Source of the DNA: an uncultured Bacilli bacterium
GTDB lineage: Bacteria > Bacillota_I > Bacilli_A > RF39 > UBA660
Assembly: GCA_944355355.1 (NCBI GenBank)
Contig: CALVQE010000004.1
Coordinates: 1-49,411 of the forward strand
Reading direction: 5' to 3'
Length of the DNA stretch: 49,411 nucleotides
Shown here: positions 42,856 through 49,411 of the stretch, one piece after another
Position numbering within the stretch: the first letter of the stretch is position 1
Layout of the letters: each line of letters opens with the position of its first letter
Translations under genes and position numbers: made by a program
The notes under the pieces: model-generated
Told to the model about the DNA's origin: nothing
Database searches by the model: none
The model's input: the letters and a program-made list of their open reading frames with translations, nothing else

Positions 42856-43746
42856 ATGAAAATGGATTTAAAGAAGTTATTTGGTTATGAAGGTAAAACG
42901 GTTGTGATTACTGGGGCTGCTTCAGGAATGAGCAGGTCTGCTACGGAGTTTTTACTTGAGTTAGGGGCAAAGGTATATGCGATTGATAAGAATCCAATTG
43001 ATTTGCCTGTTATGAAGGCTTATCAAGCTGATTTAAGTAATAAAGAAGAGATTGATGAGGTTATAAGTGATTTGCCTGATAAGATTGATGCTTTGTTCTT
43101 ATGTCATGGTATTGCGGGTTTTAAGGGTAATGAATTACTTGTTCAAAAGGTTAATTTTTATAGTCAAAAGTATATGACTGAGTGTTTACTTGAGCGGATA
43201 AGTGATCATGGTTCTGTTACTTTTATCGCGTCTGTTGGCGGTTTTGGATGGCAGAGTGTTTATAGGAAAGCTGTTGAGCTTATTCATTTGCCAACTTGGG
43301 AAGAGGCAATGAAGTGGTATGAGGATCATCCAAAAGAGATTGAAAGTTCTTATGTTTTTGCAAAACAATGTTTATTATCTTATGTGACTTATAAGTGTAT
43401 GAGTAAAGAATTTATTGATCGTAAGATTCGAATTAATGCGATTAATCCTGGGGATACGACTACAGGTCTAACAGATGATTTTAATAAATCAACGAGTCCA
43501 ACTGGTGATGCCGAAGAGGGTGCGCAGATGATTGAGAATATTTTCTTAAAGAGTTGGAATGGTTATGCTGCAGAGCCAAAGGATATGGGGTATCCAATGG
43601 TTGTTGTTGGTAGTGATATTTGTTCTTATATGTCTGGACAGTTAATTTATATTGATTATGGACTTACTTCAAATTGGACAAGTATGGCTTTACTTCAAGA
43701 CAGTAATAAGACGATTGAAGAAATTTCTCACGAGTCTCAAGAATAG
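42856..43746 (+). CDS. SDR-family oxidoreductase
   Basis: 296 residues. NAD(P)-binding TGAASGMSRSA near the N-terminus (the usual third glycine region TGxxxGxG is altered to TGAASGMS), acidic VYAIDKN that suggests NAD preference, CHGIAG in the NNAG position, FIASVGGFGW with the catalytic Ser, and the catalytic pair YVFAK (about 165-169), followed by RINAINPGDT. The arrangement resembles 3-alpha-hydroxysteroid/carbonyl reductase-type short-chain dehydrogenases. The substrate is unknown; a steroid or bile-acid role is possible in a gut bacterium but not shown. The start ATG is 8 bases after GAGGAGG. Confidence 0.82.
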   Translation: MKMDLKKLFGYEGKTVVITGAASGMSRSATEFLLELGAKVYAIDKNPIDLPVMKAYQADLSNKEEIDEVISDLPDKIDALFLCHGIAGFKGNELLVQKVNFYSQKYMTECLLERISDHGSVTFIASVGGFGWQSVYRKAVELIHLPTWEEAMKWYEDHPKEIESSYVFAKQCLLSYVTYKCMSKEFIDRKIRINAINPGDTTTGLTDDFNKSTSPTGDAEEGAQMIENIFLKSWNGYAAEPKDMGYPMVVVGSDICSYMSGQLIYIDYGLTSNWTSMALLQDSNKTIEEISHESQE

Positions 43747-43777
43747 AAAAAACGAGCTTAATTTGACTCGTTTTCTT
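43746..43777. terminator. bidirectional terminator between convergent genes
   Basis: AAAACGAG (43749-43756) pairs with CTCGTTTT (43767-43774); T-rich on both sides (TTTTCTTTT on plus, TTTTTT on minus). Confidence 0.85.
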
Positions 43778-44729
43778 TTAGTTCTATATAGATATTTTCT
43801 TTGAAGTTGTGTTCTGTTACGGTGATTTCACCTTGATCTACTTCTCTTAGCTGGCTTGTGGTGATAAGAAAGTATTTGTGTTGTAAGTAGTCTTTGCCAT
43901 CTGTGCTAACTGGATCATCCCAAGTAAGGTCAAGATGAAGCCAGGTGTTGTTTAGGTAAACGGCATTCCATACGTGTCCTTCGGTGTTAGTTGTGTTATC
44001 TGGTGTTCTTGCTACTTTGAAGTTTGGTATACCCATTTTGATTAGGAATAAGGCCATTGCGTCTGTGTAGCCATTGCAGGTGGCGTACCCTTCTAATAAA
44101 GGACCATAGGCTGTGTATGAGTGGTAAATGCTTGTTCCATCGTTGTTTCTTTCTACATCGTATTTGGTGTTATTAATAATGTAGTCGTGAATGGTTAGGA
44201 TTTTGGTTTGGGTATCCATATTGTCTGTAATGATATTGTTGTAGATTTCATCAACTTTAGCATTGATTTTTTGGATTTCTTCATCGTTATAAAAGTAAGT
44301 AATGGAAACGGTGACATCTCCAGCTTCGCTGATAATGGTTTTGACATTAGAAAAGCCATTGTAAGGATGGACAAAGTTGTTTAAGTGGGTTAAGAGGTCT
44401 TGATCTTGACTTAGGTCTTTCACGTCGTTTAAGCAATTGGTATATTCACTTGGGCAATAGAATGTAAATTGATCCCAACCGTTGTTGACAATGGTATAAA
44501 AGATGTTTTTTAAGTCTTGTTTACTTAAGGGAACAAAGTTTTCAGTAGATTTAACAAAGATGAATTGATCTGTTTTGACATAGTTATTGGTAGGTTCAAT
44601 GAGAATTGGCGGATCTTTTTTGATGAGTGTCATGGTGTGATTCGTAATTGAATCGAGATTGAATAGTAGAAAGGCGAAAAAAAGAAAGCATAAAAAGGGT
44701 ATATTTGTCTTCTTTAATATATTTAACAT
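43758..44729 (-). CDS. exported transglutaminase-like protein
   Basis: 323 residues from the ATG at 44729, which follows TTAGGATGATG at good distance; ATGs at 44738 and 44735 touch that site. The N-terminus is a hydrophobic signal/anchor (about 8-25). The transglutaminase-like core has the catalytic triad: Cys218 in YATCNGYTDA, His252 in GHVWNAV, and Asp267 in LHLDLTWDDP. It is preceded by IHDYIINNTKYD, the usual start of the fold. Members act as cysteine proteases or amide-bond enzymes in the cell envelope; the substrate is unknown. Confidence 0.83.
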   Translation of the reverse strand: MLNILKKTNIPFLCFLFFAFLLFNLDSITNHTMTLIKKDPPILIEPTNNYVKTDQFIFVKSTENFVPLSKQDLKNIFYTIVNNGWDQFTFYCPSEYTNCLNDVKDLSQDQDLLTHLNNFVHPYNGFSNVKTIISEAGDVTVSITYFYNDEEIQKINAKVDEIYNNIITDNMDTQTKILTIHDYIINNTKYDVERNNDGTSIYHSYTAYGPLLEGYATCNGYTDAMALFLIKMGIPNFKVARTPDNTTNTEGHVWNAVYLNNTWLHLDLTWDDPVSTDGKDYLQHKYFLITTSQLREVDQGEITVTEHNFKENIYIELKENESN

Positions 44730-44747
44730 AGTCATCATCCTAAGGAT

Positions 44748-44776
44748 ATTTTATCAAAGTTTGAGAGAGGCTTCAA
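44748..44776 (-). promoter_or_regulatory. promoter of the transglutaminase-like gene
   Basis: Minus strand TTGAAG (44776-44771), 17 bp, TAAAAT (44753-44748). Confidence 0.7.
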
Positions 44777-44783
44777 TCTAAAG

Positions 44784-44811
44784 TTGAAAAATGTAGGAAA
44801 GAGTGTATAAT
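44784..44811 (+). promoter_or_regulatory. promoter of the amidoligase gene
   Basis: TTGAAA (44784-44789), 16 bp, TATAAT (44806-44811), back to back with the divergent promoter. Confidence 0.75.
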
Positions 44812-44833
44812 AAATGCACATGGAGTGGTTGGT

Positions 44834-45574
44834 ATGACTTTTGGTTATGAATTGGAGTTTTTGGGAGCGAATTTGGAGACAGTTTCCAAAAAATATGCAA
44901 TTCCTTTGTATACGAAAGGGTGGCCCTGTAATTATCGTACCTTTATTTTAAGTGGTGAACAAGACGTGACCAATATTTTAACTTGTGAAGGAGGAGAACT
45001 TATTTCTCCAATCTATACGGAGAACAATAAATTGCAGTGTTTGAAAGAATTGAAGGATAAACTGGAAATTTTAAAGGAAGAAAAAGCTTACTTAAGAGAA
45101 AATGCTGATGGGACGGGTTTTCATATTCATTTGGGAAGACAATGTTTAGTTTCTAAAGAAAGGAAACGGATGTTGTTAAAGTTTTTAGTGGCTTTTCAAC
45201 CTGAAATTTTTAAACTTGCTTGTGGTGAGTATAATGCTATACGAGCAAATTATTTAAAACATGCTCAGTGGCTTACGAAGCAGGATGTGGAAGATGAAAT
45301 AAGGCAGAGTTCTAAAAGAGAACTTCTTCATCAAAAAACGAAGTGTTTTCGTTTTACTAAAGAAACTTTTGAACTTCGTCATTTTAATAGTTCTTTAGAT
45401 TTTTCAGTTTTAGAGAGTTATTTACAGTTTGCGTGGCATCTTTATGCAGTTTTAGAAACGGGAGATATTGATTTGGAAGAGTTAGAGTTTTATTATCGTA
45501 AGTATTATTATTTAGGGTTGGAGCCAAATGAAGTAAGAAGAAACGCGATGGAAAGAATGTTAAAAATGGAATAA
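44834..45574 (+). CDS. amidoligase-family enzyme (COOH-NH2 ligase, PF12224-like)
   Basis: 246 residues from ATG 44834, 6 bases after GGAGTGG. Motifs of the glutamine-synthetase/gamma-glutamylcysteine-ligase-like amidoligases appear in order: FGYELEF (the E-x-E metal motif, residues 3-9), CEGGELISPI (about 54-63), GTGFHIHLGRQ (about 96-106) and FELRHFNSSLD (about 186-196). These enzymes are predicted to use ATP to join a carboxylate to an amine, often making modified amino acids or peptide tags. Usual partners (AIG2/BtrG-type cyclotransferases, ATP-grasp) are absent nearby; the divergent transglutaminase-like gene could be a functional counterpart (inference). Confidence 0.78.
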   Translation: MTFGYELEFLGANLETVSKKYAIPLYTKGWPCNYRTFILSGEQDVTNILTCEGGELISPIYTENNKLQCLKELKDKLEILKEEKAYLRENADGTGFHIHLGRQCLVSKERKRMLLKFLVAFQPEIFKLACGEYNAIRANYLKHAQWLTKQDVEDEIRQSSKRELLHQKTKCFRFTKETFELRHFNSSLDFSVLESYLQFAWHLYAVLETGDIDLEELEFYYRKYYYLGLEPNEVRRNAMERMLKME

Positions 45575-45576
45575 AA

Positions 45577-45603
45577 AAAGAAATGACTAAGCCATTTCTT
45601 TTA
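45577..45603. terminator. bidirectional terminator of amidoligase and rpsT genes
   Basis: AAGAAATG (45578-45585) pairs with CATTTCTT (45593-45600); T7 on the minus strand, TTTT on the plus strand. It overlaps the rpsT stop. Confidence 0.75.
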
Positions 45604-45850
45604 CTTTGTGTGAAAGTCTTGATTTTTCACGAGCTGCTGTATTTTTCTTAATTAAGCTTTTGCTTACAGCTTTATCAATGTATTTTTGAGTATCAGCAAG
45701 GAGTCTTTGAGCATTTTCTTTATCTCCAGCTTCGATTGCTTTATCGCATAAACGGATACAGTTTTTTACACGAGCTTTAAGTTCATGATTGTTTTCTGTT
45801 TTTTTAGCAATTACTTTAATTGCTTTTTTTGAACTTTTAATATTAGCCAT
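45587..45850 (-). CDS. rpsT: 30S ribosomal protein S20
   Basis: 87 residues from ATG 45850, behind GAAAGGAG; the frame is open upstream but without homology. The sequence MANIKSSKKAIKV, then RVKNCIRLCDKAI, and the Lys/Ala-rich C-terminus (IKKNTAAREKSRL) are characteristic of S20, a helical protein that binds 16S rRNA. Monocistronic, with its own promoter and terminator. Confidence 0.96.
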   Translation of the reverse strand: MANIKSSKKAIKVIAKKTENNHELKARVKNCIRLCDKAIEAGDKENAQRLLADTQKYIDKAVSKSLIKKNTAAREKSRLSHKVKEMA

Positions 45851-45884
45851 TACAATATCTCCTTTCTTCATTAAGTCATGTATA

Positions 45885-45913
45885 ATTTTAACAGATTCTA
45901 AGGCGTTTGACAA
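45885..45913 (-). promoter_or_regulatory. promoter of rpsT
   Basis: Minus strand TTGTCA (45913-45908), exactly 17 bp, TAAAAT (45890-45885). It lies at the end of the yigZ coding region. Confidence 0.75.
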
Positions 45914-46266
45914 TCATTTTTTTCAGTAACTTTTAAAGCTGAGGTGTGATAGGCTCTCATTAAAGGTCCAGCGCCAAGTTTTGTCCCGCCAAAGTAACGG
46001 ACGACGAAGATGGCATGATTTATAAGTTGACTCCGTTCTAAGACTTGATAGATGGGCATACCGCTTGTCCCGCTTGGTTCTTTGTCGTCGGTTTTGCCAG
46101 CTGTGTTTGTTAAGAGATAGGCATAGGGAATATGACGGGCTTTTTTATGTTCTTTTTTTAAATTCTCATAAATTTCTTTTACTTCTTCTTTGGTTGATAT
46201 TTGATATAAATAAGCAATGAATTTTGATTTTTTTATTTCGATTGTGTATGTGTTTAAAAGTTTCAT
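45898..46266 (-). CDS. YigZ/IMPACT-family protein, N-terminal domain only
   Basis: 122 residues from ATG 46266, behind GGAGGC. UPF0029/IMPACT domain: KKSKFIAYL near the start, H-x-PYAYLL, the PSGTSGMPI loop (about 72-80) and VVRYFGGTKLGAGPLMRAY (about 97-115). YigZ proteins are usually about 205 residues with a second (DUF1949) domain; here the gene ends just after the first, on top of the rpsT promoter. The family is linked to translation-factor or ribosome functions but is not well defined. Confidence 0.82.
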   Translation of the reverse strand: MKLLNTYTIEIKKSKFIAYLYQISTKEEVKEIYENLKKEHKKARHIPYAYLLTNTAGKTDDKEPSGTSGMPIYQVLERSQLINHAIFVVRYFGGTKLGAGPLMRAYHTSALKVTEKNDCQTP

Positions 46267-46355
46267 AGTTTGCCTCCATAGATTCATTGTATCATAAGTT
46301 TTGCTGATATTCTGTTAAAATCATGATAAAATAATAAAGAAATGGGGTGGTACAT

Positions 46356-48131
46356 ATGCTTAAAGAGAAGTTGGCTCAGATTCCAAATAAGCCAGGAAGT
46401 TATCAAATGAAGAATAAGGATGGGATTATTATTTATGTTGGTAAGGCTAAGAATTTACATAAGCGCGTGAATTCTTATTTTAATCGTGTTCAAACGGGTA
46501 AAACGGCTAAGTTAGTTTCGGAGATTGCTGATTTTTCTTATATTGTGACGGCTAGTGAATTAGAGGCTTTTTTGCTCGAGATTAATTTAATTAAGCAATA
46601 TGATCCAAAGTACAATATTTTACTTAAAGATGATAAGAGTTATCCTTATATTGAGTATATTGAAAAACCATATCCAAAGCTTAAAGTGTCTCGTTATTTG
46701 AATATTAAGAAGAAAGAGCATAAGAAGTTGTTTGGGCCTTATCCTAATGCTTATGCGGCAAGAAGAATTGTCAATCTTTTGAATCGTTTATATCCTTTAA
46801 AGAAGTGTGATGGTAATCCTAAAAAGGTTTGTTTGTACTATCATATTGGGGAATGTTTAGGGTATTGTGAGAAAAAGGTAGATGCGGAAAAACTTAGACA
46901 GATGCAAGAAGATATTTTAGGATTTTTGAATGGAAATGATAAGATTTTAAAAGATAAAATTGAGGAAAAGATGCGTTTTTATAGTGAATCTTTGAATTTT
47001 GAACTTGCTTTAGAGTTAAAAAAGGAATTAGATTATATCAATATTGTTTTAGATAAGCAAAAGATTACTTTGCAAGATTTGACCAATCGTGATTGTATTG
47101 GGGTTTATTTTCATAATGGGTATATTTCCGTGCAGATTTTATTTATTCGTAATGGGAAGATTGTTGGTGGACACACGGATTTATTCCCGGTTGTTTCTGA
47201 TTTGCAAAGTGATATGGAGCATTATATTACGATGTTTTATGCACGTCATGAAATTCCTAAAGAGATTATTGTTCGTGAAGATATTTGTAGTGAGGTTTTA
47301 CAAGAGTATTTTGAGCATAAGTTTGTTGTGCCTCAGAAAGGACAGAAGAAGAAGCTTTTACTTATGGCAGAGGAGAATGCTCGTATAACTTTTGATAATG
47401 AAATGGAACTTGTTTTAAAGAAGGAAGATGCGACTGAAGGGGCAAATGAAGAGTTACGAAAGATTTTAAAGTTAGATATTTTGGATCGGATTGATTTGTT
47501 TGATAATTCAAATCTTTTTGGCGATTGGAGTGTCAGTGGGATGGTCGTTTTTAAAGGTGGTGTTCCGGCTAAGAACGAGTATCGTAAGTACAAGATTAGT
47601 TTTGATAAAAATGATGATTATGATATGATGCGAGAGGTTATTTATCGGCGGTACCAAAGGGCAATGGTAGAAAAGTCTGAACTTCCTAATTTGATTATTG
47701 TTGATGGTGGTATTGGACAGATTCATGCTTGTAAGGAAGTTTTAGATGCCCTTCATTTAGAGATTAAGGTATGTGGTTTAAAGAAGAACGATAAGCATAG
47801 AACCAATGATTTGGTTGATGGGGATACTTTAGAGGTTATTGATATTCCTCGGGATAGTCAAGTTTTTCATTATTTAACGAGAATGCAAGATGAGGTCCAT
47901 CGTTATACGATTAATTATCATCGAACAGTCCGTAGTAAGGGGTCTATTAGTAGTGTGTTAGATGGTATTCCAGGGATTGGAGCAAAAAGAAAAAAGGATT
48001 TGATTAAGACTTTTGGTAGTGTGACGGCGATGGAAAAGGCTAGTTTAGAGGAGTTAAGTAAAGTCGTGCCGGTGGAAGTGGCTAAGACTTTGCAAAGTTA
48101 TTTAATGAGTCGTAAAGAGACTGATGTGTAA
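46356..48131 (+). CDS. uvrC: excinuclease ABC subunit C
   Basis: 591 residues from ATG 46356, after GGGGTGG. The N-terminal GIY-YIG nuclease (PGSYQMKN..IIYVGKAKNLHKRV, residues ~14-40) makes the 3' cut. Next a cysteine-bearing segment (KKCDGNPKKVCLYYHIGECLGYC), the UVR region (SLNFELALELKKEL), the RNase H-like nuclease with FDNSNLFGDWSVSGMVVFKGG and IVDGGIGQI for the 5' cut, and C-terminal helix-hairpin-helix pairs (LDGIPGIGAKRKKDLIKTFGS). It completes nucleotide-excision repair with UvrA and UvrB, which lie elsewhere. Confidence 0.95.
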   Translation: MLKEKLAQIPNKPGSYQMKNKDGIIIYVGKAKNLHKRVNSYFNRVQTGKTAKLVSEIADFSYIVTASELEAFLLEINLIKQYDPKYNILLKDDKSYPYIEYIEKPYPKLKVSRYLNIKKKEHKKLFGPYPNAYAARRIVNLLNRLYPLKKCDGNPKKVCLYYHIGECLGYCEKKVDAEKLRQMQEDILGFLNGNDKILKDKIEEKMRFYSESLNFELALELKKELDYINIVLDKQKITLQDLTNRDCIGVYFHNGYISVQILFIRNGKIVGGHTDLFPVVSDLQSDMEHYITMFYARHEIPKEIIVREDICSEVLQEYFEHKFVVPQKGQKKKLLLMAEENARITFDNEMELVLKKEDATEGANEELRKILKLDILDRIDLFDNSNLFGDWSVSGMVVFKGGVPAKNEYRKYKISFDKNDDYDMMREVIYRRYQRAMVEKSELPNLIIVDGGIGQIHACKEVLDALHLEIKVCGLKKNDKHRTNDLVDGDTLEVIDIPRDSQVFHYLTRMQDEVHRYTINYHRTVRSKGSISSVLDGIPGIGAKRKKDLIKTFGSVTAMEKASLEELSKVVPVEVAKTLQSYLMSRKETDV

Positions 48132-48137
48132 TATTAT

Positions 48138-48166
48138 TTTACAGATTAACAGATTTGTAGTACAAT
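48138..48166 (+). promoter_or_regulatory. promoter of the coiled-coil gene
   Basis: TTTACA (48138-48143), 17 bp, TACAAT (48161-48166). Confidence 0.75.
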
Positions 48167-48192
48167 AAGGGCAATTTAAGGAGTCTTGGGTT

Positions 48193-49347
48193 ATGTTAAG
48201 TCAAAGTGAAGTGTTTAAGATATTGAAAGCCGTTCGTGAGGGAAAAGCTAGAAGAGTTGAGGATGTTTATGCGTTAGTTGCTGTTGAGAATAGAGATTTG
48301 GATGTTATGTTTTCTTTTTTCATTTCTTATTATCAAAGAAAGGCAACGAGTCAGCCTGTAACAGGGATAACTTTAGATGTTTATCATTTTTTGGTTTATT
48401 TGGTTCAATTTTCTAATTATATTGGTAATAAATTGGCAGAAGAACATTTTTTCGCTTTAAAGGAAATTGGTAAGCAAAATGAGCATGATGGACGATTAAT
48501 ATGTGAGTTAGAGAAAGTTGAGGTTAAAAGTAAAGTAGAAAAAGAAGAAGTGGCTTGTGAATGTCAGGAGGAAAAAAAGGGTTTAACAAGTAAAGAAGAA
48601 AAGAATTTACGAAAAGCTTTGGAGAAAAGGAGTGAGCGAATTACTCTTTTAGAGAAGGAGCTTGGTCGTGTTCGAGAAGAGAAAAAGGCTCTTCAAACTG
48701 AGGTAAAGGATTTAGGAAAAAAGGTTCGCGAGCTGGAACTTAAAATGTCTAAACAAGAAATGGACTTTCAACAACGTCAAGATAAGATGCAAGATTTACA
48801 GATTTTGGAAGAAAAGTTAAGTGGATTACAAGAGGAGATTAAACGTATTGAGGCAGAAAAAGCGCATCTTTTAAGTGATAAGGCAACTTTAGAGGCAGTG
48901 CTCCAAAAACTTAAAAAGAGAAAGCAAAAAGAGGTTGCAAAGAGCGAACAAATTGAGGCTTTACAAAGAGAAATAAAATCTTTGAAGGTACAGAAAGTAG
49001 AAGGGGATTATACTCAAGAAATAGAAGATTTGCGGATTGAGCTTTTGAAACTTAAGGGAAAGGAAAGGGCAAGGCGTGAGGATGAGCAAAACAGATTAGA
49101 AGAACAGGAACGCATTAAACAAGTTATTTTAAGCGATGCTCTTCAAAAAACAACACTTGAAACGGTAGCGGATCATTTGCGCTTAGATACTTTAGAGACT
49201 AGACGATATTTAAATGTTCTTAATCGAGATTATATGATTTTGCCAATGCGAAGTCTATCTAATAATCCAACTGTTCAGTTTTACTGGCCTCAGATAGTTC
49301 CACAGACATTTGATATTGCGTCGGAAGATGAATTTCTTGTACAATAG
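48193..49347 (+). CDS. long coiled-coil protein of unknown function
   Basis: 384 residues; ATG 9 bases after AAGGAG. Not recognised. Residues 1-~105 are a compact helical domain (MLSQSEVFKILKAVREGK, FFISYYQRK, YHFLVYLVQFSNYIG). About 130-320 is a continuous charged coiled coil with Leu heptads (LEKELGRVREEKKALQ, LQEEIKRIEAEK). About 320-384 looks like a small winged-helix-type end (LQKTTLETVADHLRLDTLETRRYLNVLNRDYM). There is no signal or membrane segment. It may be a cytoplasmic scaffold or DNA-associated protein (inference). The window ends 64 bases later with nothing further recognisable. Confidence 0.6.
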   Translation: MLSQSEVFKILKAVREGKARRVEDVYALVAVENRDLDVMFSFFISYYQRKATSQPVTGITLDVYHFLVYLVQFSNYIGNKLAEEHFFALKEIGKQNEHDGRLICELEKVEVKSKVEKEEVACECQEEKKGLTSKEEKNLRKALEKRSERITLLEKELGRVREEKKALQTEVKDLGKKVRELELKMSKQEMDFQQRQDKMQDLQILEEKLSGLQEEIKRIEAEKAHLLSDKATLEAVLQKLKKRKQKEVAKSEQIEALQREIKSLKVQKVEGDYTQEIEDLRIELLKLKGKERARREDEQNRLEEQERIKQVILSDALQKTTLETVADHLRLDTLETRRYLNVLNRDYMILPMRSLSNNPTVQFYWPQIVPQTFDIASEDEFLVQ

Positions 49348-49411
49348 GAAAGTCATACATTTTCATTTTTAAGCAAAAGCAAGGAACAATAGTTCGTGCC
49401 ATTAAAAACGG

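Noticed and set aside
47508-47726. antisense ORFs within uvrC, rpoC, infB and others
   Set aside because: They lie within well-identified genes, lack ribosome sites and have no recognisable protein content.

Overview
The window is from a low-GC (roughly one third G+C) Gram-positive bacterium. The best fit is a gut-type, Mollicutes-related or Bacilli-like Firmicute. Supporting features are Bacillus-style gene clusters (infC-rpmI-rplT, rimP-nusA-ylxR-infB-rbfA, ybxB-rpoB-rpoC, ylbD-ylbE), a HrcA/CIRCE-controlled clpB lacking its N-domain, Mycoplasma-type DUF285/BspA repeats, and canonical TTGACA/TATAAT promoters. The standard bacterial code fits: TGA ends genes such as rpoB and trxB, and Trp is TGG. 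The species cannot be named from sequence alone.

Layout. 1-3236: the tail of an Rpn-like nuclease, then a minus-strand pair of DASS-family carboxylate transporter and FAD oxidoreductase. 3276-7248: a zinc-ribbon membrane protein, the infC-rpmI-rplT operon behind an attenuator-type leader, trxB, and an unknown protein with RNA polymerase alpha-CTD-like helices. 7259-12013: the rimP-nusA-DHH-ylxR-infB-rbfA translation/transcription operon. 12110-16439: a collagen-like protein with a C1q-like head, a family 2 glycosyltransferase, a 26-residue ORF and an ABC exporter. 16465-17023 is mostly non-coding or decayed. 17024-28831: ybxB, rpoB, rpoC, a HipA-like kinase, clpB and a DUF3298 protein. 28936-38956: a surface region with a frameshifted BspA-like protein, a compact Tad/Flp pilus operon, two SipW-type (camelysin/TasA-like) secreted proteins and two prepilin-like proteins. 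39005-49347: ylbD, ylbE, miaA, a second large SipW-type surface protein, an SDR oxidoreductase, a transglutaminase-like protein, an amidoligase, rpsT, a short YigZ, uvrC and a coiled-coil protein.

The most interesting material is a possible variable-surface system. Three large exported proteins (28936-30815, 35721-37265, 40739-42790) share an N-terminal SipW-type signal anchor but carry different outer domains. Two of them end in a short segment of abruptly higher GC (hand-counted about 52-53% against 32-37% just upstream). In these segments the codons differ at many positions between conserved WT-SP and GVR...NL landmarks. This is the kind of 3' cassette expected of diversity-generating retroelement targets or of recombination cassettes; no reverse transcriptase or template repeat is in the window. 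The 40739 gene also has a run of ten G between its -35 and -10 boxes, giving a 20-bp spacer, a configuration suited to phase variation. The third protein is interrupted by a one-base frameshift. One of the three sits directly behind the Tad genes, which suggests, but does not prove, a link between the pilus and the variable proteins.

Other points: RpoB has Asp at the position of E. coli His526, predicting intrinsic rifampicin resistance. infC appears to start at AUA (or AUU). L20 carries a Rho_N/SAP-like tail. The DHH protein has lost its DHH motif. RimP and YigZ are single-domain short forms. The DUF3298 gene starts inside the clpB terminator hairpin.
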